The notes under the pieces are model-generated. The model was not told the origin of the DNA, ran no database searches, and saw nothing but the letters and a program-made list of their open reading frames with translations. Made by a program: the position numbers and the translations under genes. A stretch of 64,000 nucleotides of DNA from Strigops habroptila (taxonomy: Eukaryota > Chordata > Aves > Psittaciformes > Psittacidae): NCBI RefSeq assembly GCF_004027225.2, contig NC_046358.1, positions 62,729,528 through 62,793,527 of the forward strand, in the 5' to 3' direction. This document shows, piece by piece, positions 47,088 to 60,044 of the stretch. Position 1 is the first letter of the stretch. Every line of letters begins with the position of its first letter.

Positions 47088-48478
47088 TCCAGTGACTTGT
47101 GTAGATGTTTATTGAAAACTACTGTGAATATGCTGTTGTGGAATGGGAATGTGTAAAGGGCTTGATTCCCCACGATAACAGCGTACTTGGCTTTTTCTCA
47201 GGGTGTCTGAGAGAGTGAGGTTTTTTGGGTTTCTTTTTTCTCCTCTTATTTCCTTTTTATTTTTTTTTTCTTTGCAGTTGCAGTTAATTTTATCTATAGG
47301 GGGTTTTCTAATTGGTGTGCAGTGGGCATTAACCCTCTTACGGCTGCCAGCTCAGGCTGTGCTGGTTGCTTTGTGTGCCGTAGTGATGGAGGGACAACCT
47401 CTGCAGGTTGCTGTTGTAGGACTTCCTGAAATACATGTCTGCATGCCATTAGGAACCTCAGAAAGTGTCCCTGTGCCTGAAACTTGCCACCCTTTCTCCC
47501 CCATCTCTGTTGGTTGGACCAGTACGTTATAAAATCTCCTCCCACACCTCTTGCTTTTTAAATTCCAAATTTATTCCTTTCTCCCTTTTTTTTTTTTGTT
47601 TTGTTTTTTTTGTTTGTTTGTTTCTTTGAGCCTCTACTTGTAGTTTAAGTGTGTGAAAAGACTTGATAGACAAAGAGCCAGGTTCACCAACTGTTTTGAT
47701 TCTGGAGAAGTCTCTTACAGTTTGGGGCAAATATTGAGAAAGGACCCATGTTGCAGTCAGAGTTGATCCGTTTTGGTTTGTTATGCTGAAAGACTTCTCG
47801 GCATGTTAGCTGCGCAAGAGGTCTCTTGGTGGTTGTGGTAGATTGCTTGTGGTGGCCTCTTTCTGTAGCCATCTAAAATCTGTATCCAGGCATAGTTCCT
47901 CATATAGTATATATGTAAAAAAGCTGGTGTTCCTCATCTTATGTGGCTTTCTGCTGCAGGTGAATGGAGAGTCTTGCCTTTTGTCCTTCAACCTTCTGAG
48001 GTGGAAGTGCTTTGAGGCACCTTTTGAGGCACCTCAAGGCACCTTCATCTCTTGGTGCCTTAAGAAGAGCTTTTGGGCTTTCAACTGGTTTCTCTTCATC
48101 CAGACTGAATATTTTCCTTTATAGATTTTTTTACTGGATGGCTTTCTGTCTACAGATGTGACCGCTCCTGCCAGTCGCCTCTGTATTGCCAACCCACATT
48201 GATTGAAATTAGTTGTGTCCCCCATGAGCTTGGCATGGTGCAGGCAGCCTTGCTTGAGGCTCTTGATGGAGGATCCATCCTTTTTGAAGGATGTGGCTCT
48301 GTGGGCTCTTGTTATCTGTTGGATGGTGTCAGTGGTAGGGCTGTACCTCCACCAAGTTCTCAAGAACATGAATGATGCGAATGTGTGCAGTGCTGTGATG
48401 TTGCTAAATGTTTTTTACTGCAGAGTTCGGGGGAGAAAACCCACCATTATGTATGAGCACACCACAGGTGCTGTGTCA

Positions 48479-48518
48479 CTGTAAATCATGAACTTTGATT
48501 TACAGTTCATGGTTTACA
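48479..48518. repeat. Overlapping inverted repeats
   Basis: CTGTAAATCA (48479-48488) pairs exactly with TGATTTACAG (48496-48505). A longer arm at 48480-48494 pairs with 48504-48518 with a single mismatch. The two foldings are mutually exclusive. Confidence 0.8.
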
Positions 48519-51500
48519 TCATGAACATTTAATAAAGCATATTATGTTGCTTTAAGATGATAGCAAATGCAAGTTGAGAAGGTGGGAGGAAATAAAAGCT
48601 ATACCACTTTGACCACTGAGCAGAGAGTTCTGTTTTTCACAAGGGAAAGCATACACGAAGTTGTGCTTCTTGAAATGAAATAATTTGCTCTAAGTCAGGT
48701 AAGAATGAGGTAATTCCTGACTCTTGTTATACAAGAAGAAATAAAATTGGTTTAGAATGCTTTCTTGACATCCCTTGTTCCATCCTGTACTGTTGGAAGT
48801 AGAACTTGAACCTGTAGCTCTTCTCTAAGAGTGTGCTGGCAGACATTTTATGCAGCTTTCATTTCAGTTTATGTCTAAGGGTCACTGGAATGTGAGGTAG
48901 ATGCTCAGCCCATGTCTTTATGTGTGTAAAGGCCTTGGCTGTCCATCTCAAATAAAAAGAGGAATGTAGCTGAAACCAGAATAACTGTAAAGGTTGGGAG
49001 GCTGTTTGGATTCTCGTCTCGAGCTACACATCTTGTCAATAGGCAGCAACCCTCCTTTTACCATCTGGTGAAGGTACCGACTTCAGAACATTTCAGGCAG
49101 ACTTTAACCTTCAAATGTCACAAAGTGGAAATTATTCTTCTGTTTAGGTACTGTGTGATTGTTGATGATCAGTATTTTCCATAACCTGAGTTTTACATCG
49201 TATCAAAACTGCTTGTGCTTTGTCAGCTACTTCAAGATGCCTTGAAAATTGCTATGTAAAAGCACATTTGGCTCTATAAAGGCCATTCCAGGTGCTGCCA
49301 CGAAATCTATTTTGACACTAGAAAGCTGTACTGTGTGCTTTTAGTTTTCCCACAGTATGTAGATAATTATAGTGCTGTATTGCAGGAAAAGATTCAATTT
49401 TTTTTTCCTCCTAGAAATAATTTTTAGTTACATCCAAGTTACATGTTATATGTAAGTGAAAAAAAATCTTAGATGCTGAAGCTGTTGTATATACATTTGG
49501 ACTCATTGAGATGTTTACATTTCGTCTTCTGGCTTCATTGTATCAGTGACTGTATTCATACACCATTTTTGTTTTGCTCTTTTTGCTTGTAGCCTTCTAA
49601 AAATGTAGGGCTTACCCAGACTGCTGAGGCTCAGGTTGCTTTCTAAACTTTGGTGGGACAGGCTAGGAGACCAAAATAAATCAGAAGAAAATGAATAAAA
49701 TCCAAAGTACTTAGAGTTACTAAAGTTGGCATTTTTATAAATGGGATTTGTAGCTGTTGGTGTTCTCTTTCTGTAACAGAGCAAAAACACAGAGTGAAAA
49801 TGCAACAGAAGATTTTGATGTGAATATATGTGTGTAATGATAGCATTGCTTTTCTATCAGTGTAAACAGATTTAAGTGCTGGGCTCTGTCCGGGCAGCTC
49901 AGAAACATCAGCAGCTTTATCCTCCCCCTTCCTTGCAGAGATGCAGAAAAGATTATTCTCCTTTGAACCTGGGGTTTGGGAAGGGGAAGCAACCTGTCCG
50001 AACCCACAAAATGAGTCTCTGCTGGGGCAAGGAACTGAACCTCTGTCCAGAGTTGTAACAGGGAGCTTTTGGTGTGAAATGTTCGTTGTAGTAAATAAAT
50101 ACTGTGTTGCTAGGTGGAGGGAGATGTGGTGTCCTTGGAGTCCAAACGGTGAGTGTGGCTCTCTACACTCGCGTTAAGGCGGTGTAAGTTTTATGGCATT
50201 GCCCTTGAAGCTGTTAAATGGAACGAAACATGCCTTGTAGGTGTTTGTGGTTATGCAGCAAGGACCCGAGACTGGAGGGAAGGGCACCCAGATCTCATTA
50301 AACTGGTTAGATGACATAGTTTGGTGATGTTCCTAGTGTTTCAGCAATGGTGGTTCACAGAAGTTTTTGGTAAGGAACAAAATGCTTGAGAACTTCCTTA
50401 ATAGTAGTGAATAAAACCTTGGCTTGGTAACACGTGAAGTGTCTGTGTTGGGTTTAGCAATATGTGATTTAAATTAAGACTTGCATTTGTGTCTAACTTG
50501 GGGCTGATGTAACTCATTAAAGAAAAGTCAAAGTTTGAGTCATTTAAAAATGACGTAGTTATCTTAGTGGTTGATGGTTCAGTATGACTCCCCACTGGTA
50601 AAGACAATTGTTGCAACTGGCAGTGTTGCCCTATTTCAATTTGGTTGCAAACATAGTGTTAAACTTTATTTACTTAAACCATGACAAATACCTTTCTGTA
50701 AAACTCCTTTAGGGAATCTGGTGTTGATCTCATCACAGGCGTAGCTACATATTGTTTTCTTTTAGTGCAAAGTTCCCGCTGTCTCCTTCAGTACCTTTCG
50801 TCTTTCCTACTACCACAGGCATCTGCTGCTCCATAGTTGTGCTGGTACACATCTGCAAGGCCATGCTATAGAGAAAAAAGCTGACCCCATCCAAAAAAAC
50901 AATAACAGGCCAAAACCCAGAAATGTTTTTGTTTAAATCCAAATTATTACAATGATCTGATTATAGAATGCTGCCTGTAAACAGTTCCACTGTGGAGGTG
51001 GAAAGCAATGGGAATATAAGCCAATTTCCTTCGTCAGAAAGAAAACATATCATGTGACTACACCCTGGAGATGTAATAGGTTGAAGCCTTAAACATGTAA
51101 CCTGTTGCTGTGTTCTCCATTACCCTTTATGTGTGGAGAGCTGTGGATTAAAAAATAATAATTAAAAAAAAAAATCCTTCTGCTTATTTTCACTGGCTTT
51201 TACAAATCATCTCAAGCCTTGTCAAAAATGATGGTAGTAATGAATGGTTTAGATGTGTGTTTCGGGCAAAGGTGATCCCAGTTTCAAGCCCCTTACTTGG
51301 AGAGTTGTTATTCCAGCCAGTTTATGGGTTGTTAAATGGGATGAAGGCATGAAAGTATTCTTCATAGTTTTCCATAACTGGAAGAGACATCAGTGAAATA
51401 CAGAAGTATCACTAATACGAGGATAGCATTTTGAATACTTGCACCAGGTTTACACCTTGCCAGATTTACAACTTGCCTTGGCTTGGTGCGTAGCCTGAGC

Positions 51501-52239
51501 CGTACTGTCTGGAGACAGGAGCCAAACTAGGCAAAGTGCAGAAAACACGCAATTGGTATGAAATAATGACATTGTTCAGATTTGATCCCCCCAGACAGCT
51601 GCTGTGCTGGTTGCAGGGCCTGGTGAGTCTGCCTGGAAAAGGTGCTTTGCAGTGGTCCTCTGGAAAATGTTGGTCCTTACAGATTTTAACTGCTCTCCTG
51701 AAGTCCCCTGTAGTCTGTATTACCTCAAGTGGTTGCGTATCCAAGGGGGTTGTCACTAAATGCTTATAATGATCTTTCTGACATTTTAATCTGTAGTTAC
51801 TCTTGGAGTCTTGGGCAGCCAGGTTACTTTGTCTACATGATTTTAAACAACTTTCAGGTCAGAAGGTAGCTGTGATGGAGCCATGCTGGGAGCTTCCCTA
51901 CCAGGAGTTTGGATGGTAGCAGCACATGGAAGGTTGGTTACGGGTCAGGGGTGAGGATGATCCGAGTTCCTGCTTGATTTTGTTTGTGGATTTCTTCATG
52001 GTCTTGCACAGGTTGGTTATTCCCATTTTGTGATGGATATTCACATATATAGGAAGAGTATCTCAGCACTGGCTTGCCCTCACACTGCTTGACTAATGTG
52101 CCCGTCACACTTGTGGCCTGATTTATTTTTTTTTTTGTACTCAATTCTCTGCATTCCTGTATTCTGGAGAGTAAAGAATTATAAAACCATAAATAATGCA
52201 TAATTTTACTATCAGCTATAAGTAATCTCTTAACTATGT

Positions 52240-52560
52240 AAGGGAAATACTCTTGCGCTGAAAGACATTTTGTTTCCTCCTCCAGTTTACAATAAGCCCT
52301 TCCTTCAGCCCGTAATCCGCACCAAATGTGTGACTCTTAAAAATTAACCAGAGAGCATGTTAACTTGTGCGATATTCCTATTCCAGGATACAATCTCTTT
52401 CATAATAATGCAGTGGAATTTTTTTCTGGGTTAATTCCCCACCATGTGTCAACATAGGCCATTAACCGTATGTGTGGTTGCTTAATGGCTGGTCTGCAGT
52501 GACTCAAATACCAGTTCCAAATAGGCCTTTGCATACAAGTATTGTTCTCTCAAAGATCTT
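52240..52560. other. Candidate non-coding regulatory block in LGR4 intron 1
   Basis: A repeat-free stretch with clustered transcription-factor-like words: GGTTAATTCCCC-type HNF1 half site near 52430-52441, TGTGGTT (RUNX core) at 52473-52479 and several AT-rich homeodomain cores. Nothing here is coding. The call rests on composition and motifs only. Confidence 0.2.
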
Positions 52561-53344
52561 GATGATGGCTTGATTGGCACATGAATAGGGTACATTAGAG
52601 CTAGTTACTGTGTCTGAAAGAAAGCTAAGACATCATGTTGAAATAAAAAAAAAAAGAAAACAAAAACCCAACAGGTTGATGTGACATGGGAAGGAGGAGG
52701 CAGGAGAAATAACTAGAGATATGGTGGGGGAAAGAGGGGAATGTTACTTCTCTTGCAGGAACAGACCTGTCTGAATTTTTTCAGCCTTTCTGTGGCTGTC
52801 AGTGAAAATGTTGTAGGTCCTACTTCAGCAAAATGCTAAAAGCTTACTGGAATCAACAGGGTTTATGTGGGGTTGTGTTTTTTTGTATTTGTACTGAGAA
52901 AGGGCTCCATGTACCCTTGTTTCCTAAAACTTTTGAGTATCTCAATCCCCTCTTAATAGCCAGGGTTGGTGGGTAGCCTGGTGTTTGATTGATGAAAAAG
53001 CAGTTTAAGTGCTTCATCCCCAAGTGAGCGGTGACACAAATGTTCCAGTTAGTTTGAGCCACAGAAAAGTGGATGGAAACATTGCACATAACTTCTTGCA
53101 TAGCTGTTAGTGTAATTTCTGCTGCTACTAAATGGAGTGAACCTACACATCTAGCAAAGGAGAAAGTGTCAAAATAGTCTCCTGTCCTGTTGTTCTGCTA
53201 AAAAACCAACCACCCCCACCCCTGCCAAAACAAAAACCCGGGAAAAAGAAAGGTAATTAATTTGTTTTAAAAAGGACATGGTGGGTAGTTGCTGGGCATA
53301 GCACATGAGAGCAGCATTGGGCAACTGGAGTGGGCTTCAGGCTG

Positions 53345-53535
53345 TGCTGGCAACTTTGGGCAGGTTACCGCACCTCTCTGTGCCTGTTTTCTTGTCCATT
53401 TGCTGTTTGTCTTATCCATTTAAGGAGCAAGCTCATCTAGGTGAGGAGTGTCTCCAATTGTGTATTTGTACAGCGCCAATCATGTTGATAGGTTGAACTA
53501 GGGCCCTTAGCTTCTTGTTGCAATACAAACAACAG
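53345..53535 (+). mobile_element. Ancient MIR/CORE-SINE-like element
   Basis: The 5' part (CAACTTTGGGCAGGTTACCG, then CACCTCTCTGTGCCTG) follows the MIR core (GGGCAAGTCACTTAACCTCT and onward). The 3' part (AAGCTCATCTAGG, TGTATTTGTACAGCGCC, then GTTGCAATACAAACAACA) follows the same tail seen reversed at 20200. It is a strongly diverged old insertion. Confidence 0.65.
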
Positions 53536-55634
53536 ATGATAAGACATTGTGCTCATTAGAGAGACAGCATGAGTACTTAGGAAATGGCAAGTGTATTTGC
53601 TGGGCGGGAATGCAGCCTGTGTCTTATTTAGCTAGTCACTGCAGATGTTGACTAAGGCTTTAAGTATTTGGATATTTCCTTTCTTACGAGAATGTTTCCT
53701 AGAAGAAGTGGGAAGGGAAACATGCTCATAATGGAAAAAAATGGCATGGCTGATAGGCTTTTTGTGACTGCAAAATGGGCTGTGAATACCGAGCAGGTTT
53801 CTGTGCCTTTTTAAGTGTTGGAGGTCTCTGATCATGTCAGAAGCAGTAGGACCATACTTAAGGTACTTGGGGAGAGATGGAATCACAAGGAGAAAAATGT
53901 ACATTAATGCAAAAATTGGTTTCAAATCTTCCATTCTGTTTTATCATTAACAACTTTGTCCATGTTAAAAGGAACAATAGGTGAGAATTAGAAGGAGAAA
54001 AATGTATTGGGGCATGGCAGTGAGGATTGGAAGATATCAGATAGGTAATGCTGTGGAGTCCTTGGCTGTTGGCATACCCAGAGGTGCCCTTGAGCTGGGC
54101 CCTTCCTGCTGGGAGATGGGCACCGGCAGTTGTGCAGACCTGTCAGAAGCTGGGAGAAGGTAAATGTTAAATAAAATACCAGTCTGACATATTGGGGCAT
54201 CGGTGTCCTGTTACCATATAAACATTAGCTAATAGTATAGGCTCAGGTAGTAAAACCTTGCAGTAATAGATGTAGGTAGTATATGAAGGTAAGAAATTAA
54301 TTACTCAGTGTATTACTTTAACTTTTTCTTTAAACTCAAACATTACTGCAAGCCCAAACACTTCCCAAGTGTAGGCTCCTCTGTAAACATCAGATTTCCT
54401 GTGCTTGATATTTGTTTGCCTCCTGTTCATGATTTCTAGGTGTTGGGATTGGCATGTCTACATGTAATACATACCCATGAATTTTAGCTGCACTCATTGG
54501 ATTCATGGTGCAGTCCATTACCATTCCAAACAGTATCTGTGAGGAGGTGCTTCTGGAAGAGAATCGTTTGCTGCTTGTTATCAGGAAGATAGAGTAAAAC
54601 AACGAAAAAACTACCCAAACTTTTAATTGAATTTAATTAGAGATTCCTTGCTGATCCTCTAGGCTTTCTATGCTTTCATTATATACTGAATACAATTAAG
54701 ACATGGGACAGTACTAATGCAAACTCATCTACTATGTCACTTCAGTGGTTTTATGTTCATCCTGAAGGAATTGGCTTAATAGGACAGGACAGTAGGTCTA
54801 AACTGGGGATGTAATTCAGCTCCTGATCTCCCTTGGAACTGGTTGCTGAGGTGTGTTGATTTGGTTGAATTACGTTGGTTTTCATCATGTGAGCGTGTTT
54901 CTATAAGGAGTTCAGCACCAAAGGTGTTTCTCCAGGACCGTGGCACCACAGTACAACTTAGATTGGTCTAGCTTTGAGTTTCCCTGACTTCTTTCCTCCC
55001 CTGCCCACCCTTTGCTCGAGGTAGTTCTACTGGTTAATGCAGATGTGACCTGGATCGAATTCGAAGCACTGGCATACAGCAACATCTACTTCTGTCTCTG
55101 TTTTTTGGATAATCAGCAGAGAATTGTTGGTCTGGTATACTCACAAAAATACCTGCTGCTTTGTCTTGTTGATCTTCACCAATGTTAATGTAATCGGGAC
55201 ATTGTCCACCTATCAGTGGTCTCAGTGGTAACTGGTTGCTGAATGTTTTCTGTTGTGTTGACTTGCATTTGCAGTAACCTGGTTTATTGAACGTAGTTTG
55301 TAAAGATATTAACAGCTCCAGCTTTTGCTAGTACTACTGAAGCTGGATACCTGGGGAATTTTACATAAGACTAAGACCTTTTACCTAATGGTTTCTTCCA
55401 AGTAGGTAGGAGGGCTTTATTCAAATATAGTTAGCTCTGCCTAAATCATTTTGTAAGTGTTATAATTAAATAACTCAGTGGCAGAGGGCCCAGACCTTGG
55501 AAAAGACTGAATGGAGCCTACAGTATTACATGCTATTATCTATCAGCAAACAGGTTAAGCTTGCTCAGAGGGAGTATTTTATAGGATTTTAAAGGTGCCT
55601 TGTTGAAACATGATCTTCTTTCTTTCAACAAACA

Positions 55635-55637
<3 letters not shown>

Positions 55638-55688
<51 letters not shown>
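55638..55688. repeat. (CT)n microsatellite, about 25 units
   Basis: 51 bases of alternating C and T followed by an imperfect C-rich polypyrimidine stretch to about 55715. The minus-strand frame reading ERERER is only a translation of this repeat. Confidence 0.97.
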
Positions 55689-55692
<4 letters not shown>

Positions 55693-57611
55693 TCCCCTTC
55701 CCTCTCCCCCTTCCTTTCTAAACTTCACAAAAGATAGAGGGTAGGTGATATCCAGAAAGAAGTTAGCTATTAATGAAGTGCAGGGGAGCACGGGGTGGAG
55801 GAAGTATTTTGGTTTTATTTTTTAAGCAGCCAGTCTCGATTGGGTTTAGGTGTGATGTAATTTTCCTTTTCTGTAGCTAGACATTTCATGTTTTTCCAGC
55901 TGAAGACCTTTCTTACAGTATTTTTGGAGTATTTTAGGTAGTTAGCATGCCTTCAGATGCAGTGCATGGATGTGGTAGGTAGGAAGGGGCATGTACCCCC
56001 AGTTTAGGGCAAATCCAAGTGTTGATAGTCAAGGCTGCAACACAGGATCAAGAGTGTAGCACCAGCATCTCTGAGTTTTAGATGTGCCAGCGTAACAGGG
56101 TTGGGTAGCAAGCAAGGTTTCTTTGCATAAAATGCACACACCTTTTGGCTGGGGAAATGCAGTGAGGAACAGTGGATATCATCAAAACAAGGCTGTAGCA
56201 GCTAAATGTCCTTCAGTCCAGATAGGCTGGCATAGTTTTCCTTTCCAATGCCCATCAGCTATTGTGGGTTGTTAGCTTTCATTCTAAGCCTGTATCTTGG
56301 GCTAATTTATTTATCATTTTTTGCCTGTCCTTTCTGTAGCCCTTTACAGGCAGTCTGTGTTTCCCATTTTGTGGTCCCTCTGTGTTGTTGCAGCTTTTCT
56401 TCTCATGCAAGAATTATTCTGCCCTTCCTCTGTTTGTGCCAGAATCCCACTCTGGCCATCGTTAGGAAGTTTAGGATAAACTTCTGGCTGCTTCATGGTA
56501 GAGGCAGTGCTTTAAAATGAGGTCGAGAACTGTGTCCTGCAGGAGACGCTGTGAGATGCTGCGCATTTCATCTAATTCTTTTTTGCCTGATACCACGGAT
56601 GAAAGCTGTGACTGAAGCCACTTTCTAAAGATAAGCAGGAGTTTCTATTTTTAAAATGTGAGAGAATTAGTAAGTTGCCATTCACGATAGGATATATTTC
56701 TGCTCATCCTGAAGCCTGGAGGAGTTCGACTTTGGTTAGTGGTAGAATAAAGAATCCTTAAAAAAAATCCTTAAAAAACTGACAACCAAAATATCCTGTC
56801 AGGAACTGGGATTTTTGCACAGGACTATAATAAAAAAGCTTAAGTGCATTATACTGCCTAGTTCAGGTTTCTGAAATCTCTGCTGCTGGGCGCATTAAGA
56901 GTAGTTTAAATCTATGCAGAGAGCAGATGTGGTGCTGTGTATTTTTAATGTATCTAGCAAAGGTGCTTTCCTCTCCCAAGTTATTTTATCTCATTTGATG
57001 CCTATTTTCAACAGAGGGAGGTTTTTATAGCTTTTAGGATCTGTGCTGGTTACTATATGTACAAGTATTTGTAAAGACTTTATGTGTCAATGTTGGGTGA
57101 AAGCAGGGGACTTTGCTAAACTAAGCTGGAAATAAAGATTAAAGTAGCTGTCCAAATAACCTGAAGGGATTTGCTGAAGCAGGATGCAGACAACAGATGA
57201 CTGCTGGCGTACCGTGGCTTGATTTTTCACCTCTGGCCTGTAACAATTAGTCTCTGCAGCACCTGGCATAGTGAAATAACATTTTCAGTACTTGTTTTAG
57301 TTGCGTTTTGGTGGGGCTTTTTTTCTCTGTTCTGTAGTACCTTCCTGGAAGAAAGATAAAACTTCTGACCAAGTGCGAGAGCCTTATTTATCATTCAGAA
57401 CTGCAGCCACGGCAGCAATAGCACTGGAGGAAGGAGCACGCTTGTGTTTATATTCTGGTGTTACATCCCTCCTACCTGAAATGGCGAAACCACTTGTAAC
57501 TATAAGCCTGTGATTCATGTTATCCGCAAGATGCAGCCTCTGCTTGCTAAAGAAGTTACCACCTTCAGCTGCTCATCATTTTAGTTTCGGTGCCAGCTTC
57601 TTGCCTGATCA

Positions 57612-57662
57612 CGCCCTTGAATGTTTCCAGGGATGGGGAACATCTACCACCTCTCTGCCTTG
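57612..57662 (-). mobile_element. CR1 remnant
   Basis: CCCTTGAATGTTTCCAGGGA, then TGGGGAACATCTACCACC and TCTCTGCCTTGG, matches the internal reverse-oriented CR1 stretch around CTTGAACACCTCCAGGGATG. Only about 50 bp are recognisable. Confidence 0.55.
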
Positions 57663-58351
57663 GTTAAAGTTGGTTAGTGAGCAAAGATTTAGCTTGGCTG
57701 CTTTGTACAGATAAGCTCAGTTAATGGCTAACTGCTGAAAGGTGCAGTTCTACCCTGGCTTCTCCTTCATTTTCCTGACATCCACAGCATAAACCCACAG
57801 CATCGCTGTCCTCATCTTTCCCCTCTTTAAGCTGTTGTGTTTGTTTTGCACTTCCCAGGCAAAACATCCCAAATATAAGCATGGGGCTGAGTTCTAATTT
57901 CAAGACAAAGCTGTAAGTTGTCAGGGCTGACATTCTGCAAAGGGATAAAAGAACAAGAAATTTAAGATACGCCTTTCAGATACTGAGTCGGAACTTCAGT
58001 GTGCCAGTAAAATCTATGGCAACTGTGGGGCTTTTTTGGTGTTTGTTGCGGGCTTTGCAGGGGATGATGTTTTGGTGGTGATCAAAAGGTTTATAGGTAT
58101 TGTGCTGTTTTGGGGGGCTTTAGGTCTGGATGTAATAACCCAATCCAGAGCGGGTCCTTCAGCAGAGTTCTGTTGAAATGAGGCATTAGGCAACTGCTGA
58201 TGTGACCCTTCAGTTGTGTGATAGCATCATTGCCATGGATACTGCCAGTGTCTTCCAAATTAAGTAAGTAAACTTTTTAGATACTAGTTATAAAGTCATC
58301 GAATTTTAGTGATATGGGTGTTTGCTAATATTGTTTGTAAGTTTTTGCCTT

Positions 58352-58367
58352 GAAGCTCATGAGCTTC
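58352..58367. repeat. 16 bp perfect palindrome
   Basis: GAAGCTCATGAGCTTC is its own reverse complement. Confidence 0.85.
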
Positions 58368-58454
58368 TTAATATTTTATTACCAGAGAATTGTGCCTCTG
58401 AACTCATTCTTCGACTGAGGATATTCTGCAGAGTGAAGTGAGAATTAAAAAACC

Positions 58455-58492
58455 CATATGTATACACACATACACGCACACACATATATATA
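58455..58492. repeat. Imperfect CA/TA dinucleotide repeat
   Basis: A mixed (CA)n/(TA)n stretch starting TATGTATACACACATACACG. Confidence 0.85.
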
Positions 58493-59976
58493 AAAACCTA
58501 AACAAGTGTCTGATTTTGGCTTCTACAATTCCTTGTGGTTTTCCCTTCTATATGGGTTGCTTTTTTGCTGGTAGTGCACTTCAGATAAGATTAATTTTAT
58601 CTAGCAGTTTTTCAAAGTGTGTTCTACCGAAGTCTGTTAATGGGTGAGGCATTTGCAATCATATTTGTGATTTCTGCAGCAAAACTGCTTTTACATAATG
58701 TTTTTAATTAGATTTAGAACTAGTATGGTGATCATGAAGAAACTTGGAAGTCTGTGAATCAGTGCTATAAAGATTGGCTTTTTTACTGAGTAGGAGTTAC
58801 TATCGCTTGCAGTGAAGGCACATACAGAAACTTGGTCATAATTCCAGCTTTTTAGCAAGGCATCATGATAAGCAGCCCGTGAAGATTGACACGATAATGC
58901 TAAAGACAGAATTGCAATGTGTCTTTGTGCATGTTTCTGTTATAAGTGCAGCTTTGCCGAAAATAAATTTCAGTAGAATTTGGGGATATTGATGATGCTT
59001 CACACATCTTCATTATTAAGGTGTTCTTTTTCATGCTTACATCCAAGGACTCTACTCCCCATATGAAAATTGCAGATGCTAACTATCAGGCAAAAATCAT
59101 TCTTTGCTAATTTCAGAACCCAGAGAAAACAAAAATTGTGTCAAATCTGAATGTCACCCATACTGTAGGTCTACATGGTTTCCAGTGACTTTGTTTAGGA
59201 TTGCATGTGACACTTGTGAAAATCAGGCATTTATTACTCTGGAACTATAAGACCATTGCTTTCAGACAGATGTGATTTCTTGTTCTGCCCCGAAGAGCTG
59301 TCACCTAGTGCAACAGATGTGTTTGCAGTCAAAACTATCATCTAAGTGGTGGATAGTCATTCATGAAGTGCTTTCTGATGATATGTACTGTTGACTTACT
59401 ACCACCATTTAATATACAGTAATAGGGTTTTATATCACCTGGACAGTCTTTTGAAAGAGTTGTGATATTCTTGCATGGGTTACTATTTCTTAGGATTCAT
59501 GTAGGGTCTCCACTCCCTGCTTGCCCTTCTACTCTATTCATAAATGCTTCCCAGTTGATATTGGCAGGGATGTGTAGACCTCTGGAAAGGAGAGGGCTGG
59601 CCTGGATGTGTGAAGCATATGTATTCATGACAATTTGAAAAATGTCTATGGGGGGTAGGGAGAATTGAAGTTGCAAACTCCTGTGGAGCAGGCAGCTGGC
59701 GATTCATGTGTGTCATACTTTTATTTACTTTCCTGCACAGGAAGAAAAACGTCCCCCACAGCAACTGCACCATCTTACGGTACCCAAGCTGCTGCTGGGA
59801 CACAAAGAACCTCTTAAAGCATGCAGGCTGTAGAGTTCAGAAATAAATCATCTTCCAGTCAGCTCCTTCTGGAGCTTAGTGAGGGAGTTGATTGTGCCAT
59901 AGTGGATTTTCTTGGTCCTTTTCTCACAGTTGGTTTGGTCTGTATGTGCTGAACCTTATTTTAATCTCCATTGCTC

Positions 59977-60044
59977 TTGAGTTACCTTGGTGTACTCTTA
60001 ACAGTTGCTGTTGAGTTACGTTAGTGTACTCTGAACAACTGCTG
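59977..60044. repeat. Two-copy tandem duplication, 34 bp period
   Basis: Copies start at 59977 and 60011 with TTGAGTTAC and end CTG. They share GTGTACTCT and differ at about half a dozen bases. Confidence 0.85.

Noticed and set aside
47203-47532. 109-codon hydrophobic frame in LGR4 intron 1
   Set aside because: Apparent membrane segments come from T-rich codons. There is no homology and no promoter or splice context.
49985-50055. Possible reverse-oriented MIR fragment
   Set aside because: Only a loose resemblance around GGGGCAAGGAACTGAACC. Too diverged to call by eye.
55579-55791. Minus-strand frame with an ERERER repeat
   Set aside because: Direct translation of the (CT)n microsatellite.
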